Assembly (NCBI RefSeq): GCF_042646425.1
Contig: NZ_JBHRTR010000054.1
Span: 434,001-498,000, forward strand
Length of the DNA stretch: 64,000 nucleotides
Reading direction: 5' to 3'
DNA from: Marinibaculum pumilum
GTDB taxonomy: Bacteria; Pseudomonadota; Alphaproteobacteria; Ferrovibrionales; Ferrovibrionaceae
Shown here: piece after piece, positions 28,013-39,667 of the stretch
Numbering within the stretch: the first letter of the stretch is position 1
Layout of the letters: every line of letters starts with the position of its first letter
Notes under the pieces: model-generated
What the model was told of the DNA's origin: nothing
The model's database searches: none
The model's input: only the letters and a program-made list of their open reading frames with translations
Position numbers and translations under genes: made by a program

Positions 28013-29170
28013 ATGACCTATCACTACGGCGCCGCGGCGCAGACCCGCCCCCCCCGGATCAGTGCCGCCTTCGACAGCGGCAATATCGAGGTCGAGGCGG
28101 CGAGCCGCTGCGACGATATCCGCCTGCGGATCCGCAGCGACAATGCCAGCAGCCATCTGCAATGGTTCCACTTCCGCCTGGCGGGCGCCGCCGGCGCCGA
28201 CTGCCGGATGCAGATCGTGAATGCAGGCGATGCCGCCTTTGCGAAAGGCTTCGCGGACTACCAGGCCTGTGCCTCCTACGACCGCGAGGACTGGTTCCGG
28301 GTGCCGACCTCCTATGACGGGAAGGTCCTGACAATCAGCCACCGGCCGGCGCACAATGCCTGCTGGTATGCCTATTTCGCGCCCTACCCGCTGGAACGCC
28401 ACGCCGCCCTGCTGGCCCGCGCGCAGGCGATGCCGGATGCCCTGCTGCTGCCCCTGGGACGCACCTGCGACGGCCGCGACCTGGATGCGGTGCGCATCGG
28501 CCGGCCGGCGGCCGGCAAACGGCAGGTCTGGGTGATCGCCCGCCAGCATCCGGGCGAGACGATGGCGGAGTGGTGGATGGAGGGCTTCCTGGACCGGCTG
28601 GCCCGCACCGACGAACCCGCGGTCGCCCGGCTGCGCGAGCGGGCGCTGATCCATGCCGTGCCGAACATGAACCCCGACGGCAGCTTCCGCGGCAATATCC
28701 GCACCAATGCCGCCGGGACCGACCTGAACCGCGCCTGGCTGAAGCCGGATCCGGAAACCGCACCGGAGGTGCACGCCGTGCGCGAAGAGATGTTCCGCAC
28801 CGGGGTGGATGTCTGCCTGGACGTGCATGGCGACGAGGCGCTGCCCTATGCCTTCATCGCCGGCTATGAGGGGCTGGCCCATCCGCTGCCCGGACAGCTG
28901 GAGCGGCTGGCCGCCTTCCGGCAGGCGCTGGATGCCGCCACCCCGCTGTTCCAGACGAAGCACGGCTATCCGCCGGCGCCGCCGGGCCGCGCCAACCTGA
29001 ACGTCTGCACCAGCTATCTGGCCCACACCTTCGGCTGCCTCTCGATGACCCTGGAGCAACCCTTCAAGGACAATGAAGCGGCACCGCGGCCGCGCACGGG
29101 CTACGATCCGGCGGCCTGCCGCGAACTGGCCGAGGCCTGTATCGAGGTCCTGGCCGACAGCCTGGACTGA
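28013..29170 (+). CDS. M14-family zinc carboxypeptidase (cytosolic carboxypeptidase-like)
   Basis: This 385-residue protein has an N-terminal beta domain (residues 1 to about 125) followed by an M14 catalytic domain. The zinc ligands are His and Glu in ARQHPGETMAEWWMEG and the third His in CLDVHGDEALP. Substrate-site residues appear in NMNPDGSFRGNIRTN and the general-base glutamate in SMTLEQPFKD. This architecture (beta domain plus M14) is that of the cytosolic carboxypeptidase branch, which in eukaryotes trims C-terminal acidic residues. No signal peptide is visible, so it is probably cytoplasmic. It follows the 14-bp repeat and converges on the membrane protein at 29295. Confidence 0.88.
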   Translation: MTYHYGAAAQTRPPRISAAFDSGNIEVEAASRCDDIRLRIRSDNASSHLQWFHFRLAGAAGADCRMQIVNAGDAAFAKGFADYQACASYDREDWFRVPTSYDGKVLTISHRPAHNACWYAYFAPYPLERHAALLARAQAMPDALLLPLGRTCDGRDLDAVRIGRPAAGKRQVWVIARQHPGETMAEWWMEGFLDRLARTDEPAVARLRERALIHAVPNMNPDGSFRGNIRTNAAGTDLNRAWLKPDPETAPEVHAVREEMFRTGVDVCLDVHGDEALPYAFIAGYEGLAHPLPGQLERLAAFRQALDAATPLFQTKHGYPPAPPGRANLNVCTSYLAHTFGCLSMTLEQPFKDNEAAPRPRTGYDPAACRELAEACIEVLADSLD

Positions 29171-29294
29171 GCCGGCAGGCCGTCAGGCACGATCTTCTGT
29201 CATGCAGGCGCAGGGATAGACCCGCGACGCGGCGCGCTGCGCAGCAGGTGCGGTGAAGCCGCCATGTGTACCGGCGGCATTGCTCCGGCCCATC

Positions 29295-29963
29295 TCAGTT
29301 GCCGGACGACGCCATCTCGCGAGGATCGTGCATGCCCTCCTTCACGCCCCACCGGATCAGCAGCACGTTGACCGGATAGGCGGCCGCCAGGCCGGCGGTC
29401 AGCGAGATGATGAGGGAGATCCAGAAGATCGCCTGCCCCATGCCGGCGGACCCGGCCAGCAGCAGGTCCGTGGAGATCGCCACGACCTCCATCACGGTGA
29501 TCGAGGCGGTCTCCGAATAGAACGCGTCGCGCAGCGCCTGGCCCAGGCCGACGCCTTCCTGCATCAGCGGCCCGACTGTCAGGGCGAAGCCGGCGACATA
29601 GGCCAGGCTGAACGTCACGCCCGCGACCCACCAGTTGCTGAGGGACAGAACCCCCACAGTGACCACGACGCCGGTGACCTCCCCCATGCCGCAGCCGGAG
29701 TAGCAATGGGCGACGGAGCGCGCGCCGCGCCGCCAGCGGCTGTCATTGGCGATCTGCTTGCGGCCGCTCGACCAGTAGAGCCAGAGCCCCAGCGGGCCGG
29801 AATAGGCCACGGTGAAGATCCAGACGAACCGCATCAGACCGGGGATCTCCGGATTCCGGTTGACCAGGTCGCGCACCAGGACCGCGACGCTGACCGCGGC
29901 CACGGCCGCCCAGGCGGCAACCAGCCACCAATGGTCGAGCATTGTCCGCAGGTAATCCAGCAT
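29295..29963 (-). CDS. DUF4396-like integral membrane protein
   Basis: This 222-residue protein has about five or six transmembrane helices, with a first helix after MLDYLRTMLDHWWLVAAWAA. The stretch SVAHCYSGCGMGEVTGVVV contains the HC.SGC.(.)G(D/E) pattern that I associate with DUF4396 proteins, a family of unknown function often near metal or heavy-metal genes. The start at 29963 leaves a short amphipathic leader. It sits next to a pentapeptide-repeat protein gene on the same strand, 134 bases downstream of it, and faces the M14 peptidase. The domain name is my recognition of the pattern and was not searched. Confidence 0.7.
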   Translation of the reverse strand: MLDYLRTMLDHWWLVAAWAAVAAVSVAVLVRDLVNRNPEIPGLMRFVWIFTVAYSGPLGLWLYWSSGRKQIANDSRWRRGARSVAHCYSGCGMGEVTGVVVTVGVLSLSNWWVAGVTFSLAYVAGFALTVGPLMQEGVGLGQALRDAFYSETASITVMEVVAISTDLLLAGSAGMGQAIFWISLIISLTAGLAAAYPVNVLLIRWGVKEGMHDPREMASSGN

Positions 29964-30097
29964 TCCACGACCGCGCAGGCAGATCCGGCGTGCCCCGGCG
30001 GCGTCGACCGCAGAAAAGGGCACAATACTCCGTCGAACACGAAGGCAGGTCGTCCGTTCCTTGCCCGCCCCGTTGGCCGCGCCCGTCCGGCCTGCGA

Positions 30098-31150
30098 TCA
30101 GTCGAGGGTTTCGTCGTAGAGCGACATCTTGCGGGTGCCGGGCAGCATGCCCAGCAGGGCGCTCTTCAACTGCTTCGGCTCCACCCGCGCACCGCGCAGA
30201 TCGGCGCCGCGCAGATCGGCGCCGGCAATATTGGCATTCGTCAGGTTGGCGCCGCGCATGTCGGCCGCCGCCAGCACGGCCTCGCCGAAATCCGCCTTGG
30301 CGAGCACCGTGTCGCGGAACACGGCGGCTGCCAGCAGGGCACCCTGGAAATCGGCGCCCGTCAGGTCCAGGTGGGACAGGTCCGCCCGCTCCCCCGCCTG
30401 GCCGTCGCTGGCCAGCCATTTGCGGTGCGCCTCCAGGGTCCTGGAGATGCTGAAATCCTTGCCCGGCTTGCGGTTGGTGGTCAGACGGGTGAGATCGACC
30501 CCTTCCAGGTCGCAATCCTCGAAGGAGGCGCCGCGCAGGTCGGCATCTGCCAGGTTGGCACGGCTCAGGCTCGTCTCCACGAACTGCGTGTTGTGGAACG
30601 TTGCCCCGCGCATGTCGGTGCCTTCCAGCCGGGTCTTCTCCATCTTGGCACCGGCGAAATCGGCCTGCTGCAGCTTGGAGCGCGACAGGTTCGTGCGCCG
30701 CATCAGCGCGCCCTGGAAGGACGACCGGCTCTCCTGCGTGATGACGTTGAAGCCGACGCTGATCCCACCACCCAGCCGCAGGTCCGCATCCTCGAACTCC
30801 GTACCCGTCAGGTCGGCGTCAGAGAAGTTGGCGCCGCGCAGGTCGGCACCGGAGAAGTTGGCGGTCGACAGGTTGGCGCCGTCGAACACGGCGCTGAAGA
30901 TGTTGGCCTTGGAGAAGTCGGACCCGGACATGTCGGCATCGGTGAAATTGCAGCCGACGAACTCCGCTCCGGAAAAGTTCAGCCCCCGGAAGTCGAGCCC
31001 GCTCAGGTCGCACTGGTAGAGCAGGCAGCGGCGGCCGTTCCGCTGCCCGCGGATGAAACGGAGATGCCGCTCATGCAGGCGATGCACCTGCTCCTGGGTG
31101 ATCCGGGCATTGCGAACCGGACCATCGGCGTTCGTGGTGTCGTTGGTCAT
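30098..31150 (-). CDS. Pentapeptide-repeat protein
   Basis: The 350 residues are dominated by A(D/N)LXX repeats, for instance LSGLDFRGLNFSGAEFVGCN, GANLSTANFSGADLRGANFS and LRGADLRGARVEP near the end. These fold as a right-handed quadrilateral beta-helix. There are two blocks, residues about 45-220 and 265-335, separated by a non-repeat segment (RKPGKDFSISRTLEAHRKWL). A PilZ-like or enzymatic domain is not visible. Some family members mimic DNA and protect gyrase, but most have no known role. It lies upstream of the DUF4396-like gene on the same strand. Confidence 0.92.
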   Translation of the reverse strand: MTNDTTNADGPVRNARITQEQVHRLHERHLRFIRGQRNGRRCLLYQCDLSGLDFRGLNFSGAEFVGCNFTDADMSGSDFSKANIFSAVFDGANLSTANFSGADLRGANFSDADLTGTEFEDADLRLGGGISVGFNVITQESRSSFQGALMRRTNLSRSKLQQADFAGAKMEKTRLEGTDMRGATFHNTQFVETSLSRANLADADLRGASFEDCDLEGVDLTRLTTNRKPGKDFSISRTLEAHRKWLASDGQAGERADLSHLDLTGADFQGALLAAAVFRDTVLAKADFGEAVLAAADMRGANLTNANIAGADLRGADLRGARVEPKQLKSALLGMLPGTRKMSLYDETLD

Positions 31151-31307
31151 GGCGACCTGTTACCGGATAATGGTTGCGACTTTCCTAGCCGCAGCCGCCG
31201 CACGGCCGTCCGGCCCCTGGACAGGGGCCGACAGCACGGCGACGAAACGCACACGCCCCGGAAATGTTCCGATCGATCCGGGCTGCGCAACCAAAACGCG
31301 GTACTGC

Positions 31308-32798
31308 CTACATGGCCTGAAGGTCTTCGTCCAGGGGATATATCGGACGGCGAAGATTCCGGAACGGGAATAAGTCGTAGTCGGAACTGCAGACTCCAGG
31401 CCCGGCGACCAGGACGATCTCTTTGGCGATCGGCTCGAATCCTGCGCGGAAGTGCTGCCTGGACTTGATCAGGATATAGCGTTTGCTCCGCGGGTCGATC
31501 CCGGCATGGGTGAAGATGCCCAGGTCGAAGGGCTCCATGCGCCGCTCGCTGACCAGGATCTCCACATGCGCCGTCTCCAGCACGGCGGTGCGGCCGATGC
31601 CCAGCTCCATGCCGGTCATCATCGGCCCGGTGACCGTGAAGCGGCCGTCGCTCAGGGTCTTCACCCGGCCGGTCACCTGCAGCGGCTCGCCCTTCAGGCC
31701 CAGCGCCGGCATGTCGGTGCGGCCGCCGATCGACAGGGTCAGTTCCGCGCCGACCCCGGCCGCATGCATGCGGGCGACCGCCTCCGGGTCCCAGAAAGGC
31801 CCGGCCGCGACATCCGGCAGGTCCTGGCGCATCACCTCCGCCAGCACCGCCATCACGTCCTGGTTCCCGCCGGCCCCGGTATTGTCGCCATGGTCGGCGA
31901 GCACGACAGGTCCTTCCGTCATCGCGGCGGCGCGGGCGATCGAGTCGGCCATCGGCTCCAGCGGGAAGACGAAATCCGCCCGCCGCGTCCAGGCCGTGCG
32001 CAGCAGCTCGTCGCGCAGGTCTTCCGCGGCATGGGCATCGCCGTCGGACACCACCACCGCCGACAGCCCGACATGGGGGATGTCCGCCAGCGGGAAGCCG
32101 CCGAACAGGGACGCGTTCAGCACTTCGCCGCCGGCCTCCGCGGCGATGGCGCGGTCCATGATGTCCTTCATCGGCTGTGTGGATGGCGTCTGGCGCAGCA
32201 TGTGCGTCAGCATCGGCAGGCTCTTCCACGCCATCACCGGCCGCACCTCGCCGTCCAGCATGCGCATCAGGGTCCGGCCGGCCCGTTCGCCGGTCTCGTA
32301 CATGTCGACATGGGGATAGGTGCGGTAGCCGGTGATGACGTCGGCATTGTCCATCATCGCCGCCGTCAGGTTGGTGTGGAAGTCCAGCGCCACCGCGACC
32401 GGCAGTCCCGGCGCCAGTTCCCGGATCCGGCGCAGCAGCTCGCCCTCGCCGTCGTCGAAGCTCTCCGTCACCATCGCGCCGTGCAGGTCCAGCAGCGCCG
32501 CGTCGCAGCCATCGCCGATGGCGGCCAGGATCCGGCCGGCGATCGCCTCGAATGCGTCGTCCGTGACCTTGCCGCTGGGGGAGGCATTGGCGGCGATCGG
32601 CACCACCGCCTCCGCCCCGCGCGCCCGGGCGATGTCCAGGAAGGCGGCGATCGGGTTGTTGGTCCCCGCCATGGCGCGCACCGCCTCCGCGCCGGTGGAC
32701 GGGCCGCCCGACATGCCGCGGCCGAAATCCTCCAGCACCGTGGGCAGTGGCGAGAAGGTGTTGGTCTCGTGCCGCATGACGGCAATCACGAAGCGCAT
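31308..32798 (-). CDS. M81-family metallopeptidase (MlrC-like)
   Basis: This 496-residue protein belongs to the family of microcystin-degradation peptidase MlrC. The N-terminus VIAVMRHETNTFSP holds the metal-binding HETNTFSP motif. Other family stretches are LDLHGAMVTE, ALDFHTNLTAAMM, VLADHGDNTGAGGNQDV and the C-terminal MlrC domain containing DLGIFTHAGIDPRS. These are putative zinc amidases or peptidases found widely beyond cyanotoxin degraders. It lies 30 bases after the AEC carrier gene and ends the run of peptide-transporter genes, which suggests that it cleaves an imported peptide-like or amide compound. Confidence 0.92.
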   Translation of the reverse strand: MRFVIAVMRHETNTFSPLPTVLEDFGRGMSGGPSTGAEAVRAMAGTNNPIAAFLDIARARGAEAVVPIAANASPSGKVTDDAFEAIAGRILAAIGDGCDAALLDLHGAMVTESFDDGEGELLRRIRELAPGLPVAVALDFHTNLTAAMMDNADVITGYRTYPHVDMYETGERAGRTLMRMLDGEVRPVMAWKSLPMLTHMLRQTPSTQPMKDIMDRAIAAEAGGEVLNASLFGGFPLADIPHVGLSAVVVSDGDAHAAEDLRDELLRTAWTRRADFVFPLEPMADSIARAAAMTEGPVVLADHGDNTGAGGNQDVMAVLAEVMRQDLPDVAAGPFWDPEAVARMHAAGVGAELTLSIGGRTDMPALGLKGEPLQVTGRVKTLSDGRFTVTGPMMTGMELGIGRTAVLETAHVEILVSERRMEPFDLGIFTHAGIDPRSKRYILIKSRQHFRAGFEPIAKEIVLVAGPGVCSSDYDLFPFRNLRRPIYPLDEDLQAM

Positions 32799-32828
32799 GG
32801 AACCTCCAGTATCGGGACGCCGGCGCGG

Positions 32829-33752
32829 TCAGGACAGGAACAACAGGACCTGCCACCACAGGGTCGCGGTGGCAAGGGACAGGGGAATGCCGATGCCGAT
32901 CACCAGCGCCACCAGATCCGGTTCCAGGTCATGTTCCATGGCCAGGATGGCGGCCCCCAGCATCGGCGGCATTGCCATTTCCAGCACCGCGACGTTGCGC
33001 ACCGGCGGGTCGGCCGTCATGAGGCCGCCGCCTTCCAGGACCAGATAGAGCGCCAGCAGGGCCGCCGGCGCCAGCAGCAGCCGGAAGCCCAGCGCCGCGC
33101 AGAGCGGCAGCAGTCGCCCGGCCACCCGGTCCAGCCGCAGGGCAAAGCCGACCGCGGCCAGGGCGATCGGCGTCATGGTGGCCGCCAGCAGACCGATCCC
33201 CTCCTCCAGCCAGGCGGGACGTGCCAGATGGTTGGTCGCCAGCGCCATCAGCAGCGCCACGAACGGTGGGAAGGTGACGATCCGCAGCGCGACCGCCCGC
33301 AGCGGCAGGCGGCCCTCGCTCGCCACCGCGGCGATGCCGATGCCCAGGATCGAAAGCGCCAGGTAGGACCCGAACAGGTCGATCATCAGGCCCAGCGCCA
33401 CCCAGTCGGTGCCTGCGAAGGCCAGGATCATCGGGATTCCGACGAAGGAGGTATTGCCCCAGCCCGCCACCAGCAGCAGACCGCCGGTGCGCTGCCGCGA
33501 CCAGCGGAACGCCCGCCCCGCCGGCAGCAGCACCGCCAGCGCCAGGGCGGCGCCCAGCCAGGGGGTCGCCGCCGCCAGCAGCCAGTCGCCCGCCACCACC
33601 ACCGCATGCACGCTCTTCAGCGCGGTGGCGGGCAATGCGACATTGATCACCCAGCCGCCCAGCACCTTCGGGCTCGCTTCCGGCAGCCGCCCCGACAGGC
33701 GCAGCAGCACCCCGATCGCCAGGAAGACGAGGATGAAGACCAGCTGCTCCAT
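32829..33752 (-). CDS. AEC-family (auxin efflux carrier-like) transporter
   Basis: This 307-residue integral membrane protein has about ten transmembrane helices. It opens with LVFILVFLAIGVLLRLSGRL, has the middle NTSFVGIPMILAFAG motif typical of bile/auxin-type carriers (N...G.P), and ends in a helix-rich half with MPPMLGAAILAMEHDLEP. AEC proteins move small organic acids or malonate-like compounds. It is placed between the peptide ABC ATPases and the M81 peptidase, about 33 and 30 bases from each, and is probably in their operon. It may export a product of the peptidase or take part in uptake; the direction is unknown. Confidence 0.9.
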   Translation of the reverse strand: MEQLVFILVFLAIGVLLRLSGRLPEASPKVLGGWVINVALPATALKSVHAVVVAGDWLLAAATPWLGAALALAVLLPAGRAFRWSRQRTGGLLLVAGWGNTSFVGIPMILAFAGTDWVALGLMIDLFGSYLALSILGIGIAAVASEGRLPLRAVALRIVTFPPFVALLMALATNHLARPAWLEEGIGLLAATMTPIALAAVGFALRLDRVAGRLLPLCAALGFRLLLAPAALLALYLVLEGGGLMTADPPVRNVAVLEMAMPPMLGAAILAMEHDLEPDLVALVIGIGIPLSLATATLWWQVLLFLS

Positions 33753-33785
33753 GGCGCCCGGCTCCCCGCCGCCGCGGCCCGCCGC

Positions 33786-35854
<2,069 letters not shown>

Positions 35855-35855
35855 C

Positions 35856-36773
35856 TCAGCGCTGCCGCAGCTTCGGGTTGAGGGCGTCGTTCAGCCCGTC
35901 GCCGATCAGGGAGACGCTGAGCACGGTCAGGAAGATCGCGATGCCCGGGAAGGTCACCGGCCACCAGGCCTCCAGGAAGTCCTTGCGGTTGGAGCCGATC
36001 ATCAGGCCCCAGCTCATCACGTCCGGATCGCCCAGGCCCAGGAAGCTCAGCCCCGCCTCGAACAGGATCGACACGCCGATCGCCAGCGCCGCGGCGACGA
36101 TCAGCGGCGGCAGGGCGTTGGGCAGCACGACGACCCAGATGATGCGCCGGTCGCGGGCGCCGATGGAGCGCGCCGCCTTCACATATTCCAGCTGCTTGAT
36201 GCGCAGGAATTCCGCCCGTGTCAGCCGCGCCACCGAAGTCCAGGAAACGATGCCGATCGCCACCGCGATGGTGGTCAGCTCGGGCGAGAACAGGGTCACC
36301 AGCACCATCGCCAGCAGCAGCGGCGGCAGCACCTGGAAGAATTCGGTCACCCGCATCAGCGCCTCTTCCACCCAGCCGCCGTAATAGCCGGCCAGGGCGC
36401 CGACGATCAGGCCGATCACCAGGGTGATCACCGCTGCCGCCGCTCCCACCGCCAGGGTGGCGCGGCCGCCCTGCAGCACGCCGGCCAGGATGTCGCGGCC
36501 CAGATAGTCGGTGCCCAGCGGGATGCCGCCATCGCCGGGCGGCGCGAAGGGCGCCCAGACGATGTCGAACGGGTCGACACCGTAGAGCGGCGGGCCGATC
36601 AGGGCCGCCAGCACGATCGCCGTCAGGATCACCAGCCCCGCCAGGGCGGCACGGTTGGCGGCGAACATCCGCCAGGTCTCCCGCAGCGGATGCTCGACCT
36701 TCTCGCCCACTGCTTCCTGGAGGTCCGGCGCTTCCTGGAGCTTTGGCGCCTCCTGGCGTTCCGGCGCGGTCAT
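35856..36773 (-). CDS. Peptide ABC transporter permease (DppC type)
   Basis: This 305-residue inner-membrane protein has an N-terminal cytoplasmic tail (ERQEAPKLQEAPDLQEAVGE) with a repeated EAP.LQEA motif, then six transmembrane helices. The EAA-like loop reads VSWTSVARLTRAEFLRIKQL followed by YVKAARSIGARDRRI, the standard site for contact with the ATPase. The N-terminal sequence YGVDPFDIVWAPFAPPGDGG and LGTDYLGRDILAGVLQG is typical of DppC/OppC. The ATG overlaps the DppB-type stop by four bases. The short EAP.LQEA repeat is unusual. Confidence 0.94.
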   Translation of the reverse strand: MTAPERQEAPKLQEAPDLQEAVGEKVEHPLRETWRMFAANRAALAGLVILTAIVLAALIGPPLYGVDPFDIVWAPFAPPGDGGIPLGTDYLGRDILAGVLQGGRATLAVGAAAAVITLVIGLIVGALAGYYGGWVEEALMRVTEFFQVLPPLLLAMVLVTLFSPELTTIAVAIGIVSWTSVARLTRAEFLRIKQLEYVKAARSIGARDRRIIWVVVLPNALPPLIVAAALAIGVSILFEAGLSFLGLGDPDVMSWGLMIGSNRKDFLEAWWPVTFPGIAIFLTVLSVSLIGDGLNDALNPKLRQR

Positions 36774-37747
36774 GCGCGCCCCCGGATGCGCGGGTCGATC
36801 AGGCGATAGGCCAGGTCGGTCAGCATGTTGGCGACGATCACCAGCAGGGCGGAGAAGAACAGCACGCCCATGATTGTCGGCGTGTCGCGCCGCAGGATGG
36901 AATCGTAGGCGAGCAGCCCCATGCCGGGCCAGTTGAACACCGTTTCCACCAGCACCGCGCCGGCGAACAGCTGGCCGAACTGCAGCCCGGCGATGGTGAC
37001 CACCGGCAGGATCGCGTTGCGCAAGGCATGCTTGTAGACCACCACCCGCTCCGCCAGCCCCTTGGCGCGGGCGGTGCGGATATAGTCGGCGCCCAGCACG
37101 TCCAGCATGGAGGCCCGGCTGAGCCGGGAATACTGCGCCAGGTAGATGATCCCCAGGGTCAGCGCCGGCAGCACCAGGTGGTGCGCGACCTCGACCGCGC
37201 GGGCCAGCGGCCCGCCGTCGAAGACCGGGCTGACCATGCCCGACACCGGAAAGACCGGCAGGACGGAGGCGAACAGGATCAGCAGCATCAGGCCGGTCCA
37301 GAACACCGGTGCGGAATAGCCTACCAGCGCCAGCACGGTGACCACATGGCTGAACCAGCCGTTCGGCCGCCGCGCCGCCACCACGCCCAGGAAGGTGCCG
37401 ACCAGGATGGCGAACAGCAGCGCCGCCACGACCAGCAGCAGGGTGGCGGGCACCCGGTGCAGGATCACCTCCAGCACCGGCCGGTTGAAATAGTAGGAAT
37501 AGCCCAGATCGCCCTGGGCGACATTGCCGACATAGACCAGCAGCTGCTCGGCCAGCGGCCGGTCCAGCCCATAGCTGGCGCGGATTTCCGCTTCCATCTC
37601 CGGCGTGGCGCCGCCCATCTCGCCGATGATGGTGTCGGCGATGTCGCCGGGCGCGATCTGCAGCAGCAGAAAGTTCAGCACCACCACCGCCAGCAGCATG
37701 CCGACGGCATAGGCGAGCTTCGGCAGGATCACGCCCAGCGACCGCAT
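36770..37747 (-). CDS. Peptide ABC transporter permease (DppB type)
   Basis: This 325-residue inner-membrane permease has six helices and DppB/OppB hallmarks: LNFLLLQIAPGDIADTIIGE near the N-terminus, ASYGLDRPLAEQLLVYVGN, and the loop YSRLSRASMLDVLGADYIRT followed by ARAKGL. Near the C-terminus it has TVFNWPGMGLLAYDSILRRD. It is the first permease after the binding-protein gene, from which it is separated by 122 bases without a clear terminator. Confidence 0.94.
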   Translation of the reverse strand: MRSLGVILPKLAYAVGMLLAVVVLNFLLLQIAPGDIADTIIGEMGGATPEMEAEIRASYGLDRPLAEQLLVYVGNVAQGDLGYSYYFNRPVLEVILHRVPATLLLVVAALLFAILVGTFLGVVAARRPNGWFSHVVTVLALVGYSAPVFWTGLMLLILFASVLPVFPVSGMVSPVFDGGPLARAVEVAHHLVLPALTLGIIYLAQYSRLSRASMLDVLGADYIRTARAKGLAERVVVYKHALRNAILPVVTIAGLQFGQLFAGAVLVETVFNWPGMGLLAYDSILRRDTPTIMGVLFFSALLVIVANMLTDLAYRLIDPRIRGRA

Positions 37748-37869
37748 CGCGCCCTACTGCTGCTGCACCCGCCTCGATCGACTCGCACCGCGGCAGGCGG
37801 CACCGTGCCGGGCCGTTCCGCCAGGCCGGTGCGCACCCCCGTTCTCACCGCGTCGGGCTTCTGGCCCCG

Positions 37870-39510
37870 CTATTCCGACAGATAGACCTCGTCCATCGGC
37901 GACATGGTGCCCCAGATGTTGGTGGGAACATTGCCGACCTTCTTGTCGTACACCGTGTGGTAGGGCAGCAGGTTGATGTAGTAGAGCGGGATGTCGTCCA
38001 CGACGATCTGCTGGAACTCCCTGTACAGCGCCTTGCGCTTGTCCTGGTCAAGCTCCACCGCAGCCTGCGCCAGCAGCTCGTCGACCTTGGGGTTGGAATA
38101 GCCCTGCGTGTTGGTCCAGATCTGCGGCTTGATGTTGTCGGTCAGGTAGGTGCGGTGCACGCCGATCACCGGATCGCCCCAGTTGAAGACGATGTCCATC
38201 GACAGGTCGAAATCGCCGCCGGCGACCCGCTTCGCCCAGGTCGGGAAGTCCGGTGCCGCGCGGACGTTCAGGTCGATGCCGATCTGCTTCAGGGTCGGCT
38301 TCAGGAACTCCGCGATGTTCTTCTGCTGCTCGTCCGCGCCGGGGATGTAGTCGATCGTCAGCGGGAAGCGGATGTCGTCGGCATTCTTCGGAAAGCCCGC
38401 CGCGTCCAGCATCGCATTGGCCCTGTCGACATCCTTCTCGTACAGCTCGACCTCAGCCGTATAGAACGGGCTGTCCGGCGTGATCGGACCGGTGGCCGGC
38501 GAAGAGATGCCCTGCTGCAGCTTGTCGGTGATGAAGCTGCGGTCGATGGCGAGGGCGATCGCCTTGCGCACGTCCTTGTTGTCCAGCGGCGCCTTGCGGG
38601 TGTTGAAGGCGAGCCAGTTGATCGGACCGACCGCGGCATAGCCCTTCTTGGTCACGTCCAGATGCTCTTCCTCGGACAGGCGCTTGATATCGCGCGAGTT
38701 CACCGTGAAGGGCTGCATGTGCGCCTCGCCGCGCTCCAGCGACAGCACGGCATTGGCGCTGTCGCGCACGATGTTGATGACGATCCGGTCCAGGCATGGC
38801 AGGCCGTCCAGGAAGAAGTCCGGGTTGCGCTCCAGCACGATCCGCTCCGCCGGCACGAACTCGACCAGCTTGAAGGGGCCCGAACCGACCGGCGCGTTGT
38901 TCGCCGGATGGGTCTTCGCATCCTGACCGTCGCCGAAGATATGCTTGGGCAGGATCGGCATCAGCGCCGGCGACATCGCCAGTTCGATCGCCGGATGCGG
39001 TTGCGACAGGGTCAGGACCGCGGTCCTGGCGTCCGGCGTGGCGATGCTCTCCACCGGCGCCAGCATGGTCTGGAACGGGTGGTTCTCCTTGATCGTCTGG
39101 ATCGAGAAGGCGACATCCTCCGACGTCACCGGCTTGCCGTCGTGGAAGGTGACGCCGTCGCGCAGGACGATGGTCACCGTCTTGCCGTCGTCGGAAATGT
39201 CGACCTTCTCCGCCAGGTAGGGGATCGCGTTCCAGTCGTCGTCGAAGCGCAGCGGGCTGGCGAAGATCTGCGTTCCCGGCACCGCGGTGGCGACGCCGGA
39301 CTGCACCGCCGGATTCAGGTGGCGCGGCACCTGGGTGGAGGTGACCACCATGGTGCCGCCCTTGTGGCCGGCACAGACGTCGCCCTGGGCAGCAGCACCC
39401 TGCCCCGCCGCCAGGATGCCCAATGCCGCAAGGCCGGCAAGTGCGCTGCCGGCGCCCAGCAGGTTGCGCCGTCGCGGCAGCCGTCCCGCGTTCCTCTGGT
39501 CCTGTGCCAT
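37870..39510 (-). CDS. ABC transporter substrate-binding protein, family 5 (DppA/OppA type)
   Basis: This 546-residue protein has an N-terminal twin-arginine-like signal (PRRRNLLGAGSALAGLAALG), so it may be exported by Tat instead of Sec, which is unusual but known for this family. The mature part has the SBP_bac_5 pattern: YLAEKVDISDDGKTVTIVLR, FHDGKPVTSEDVAFSIQTIK, GSGPFKLVEFVPAERIVLER and VRKAIALAIDRSFITDKL. The start at 39510 has GGAGAGG six bases upstream; an ATG six codons earlier is weaker. It delivers peptides or related ligands to the permeases downstream, and it diverges from the aminotransferase at 39668. Confidence 0.94.
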   Translation of the reverse strand: MAQDQRNAGRLPRRRNLLGAGSALAGLAALGILAAGQGAAAQGDVCAGHKGGTMVVTSTQVPRHLNPAVQSGVATAVPGTQIFASPLRFDDDWNAIPYLAEKVDISDDGKTVTIVLRDGVTFHDGKPVTSEDVAFSIQTIKENHPFQTMLAPVESIATPDARTAVLTLSQPHPAIELAMSPALMPILPKHIFGDGQDAKTHPANNAPVGSGPFKLVEFVPAERIVLERNPDFFLDGLPCLDRIVINIVRDSANAVLSLERGEAHMQPFTVNSRDIKRLSEEEHLDVTKKGYAAVGPINWLAFNTRKAPLDNKDVRKAIALAIDRSFITDKLQQGISSPATGPITPDSPFYTAEVELYEKDVDRANAMLDAAGFPKNADDIRFPLTIDYIPGADEQQKNIAEFLKPTLKQIGIDLNVRAAPDFPTWAKRVAGGDFDLSMDIVFNWGDPVIGVHRTYLTDNIKPQIWTNTQGYSNPKVDELLAQAAVELDQDKRKALYREFQQIVVDDIPLYYINLLPYHTVYDKKVGNVPTNIWGTMSPMDEVYLSE

Positions 39511-39667
39511 CTCCAGCCTCTCCTGCAATTGGCGCGGGCATTGCCGCGCTTCTTCCCACCATCCCCGTGCCGCACCCCCATGCTGCGGCGCGGAAATTAT
39601 TTCGGACTGGCCGTCAAATGTCTAATCTGCCGGGACCGCCGGCCCGGCCGCCAATGGGGGATCGCCC

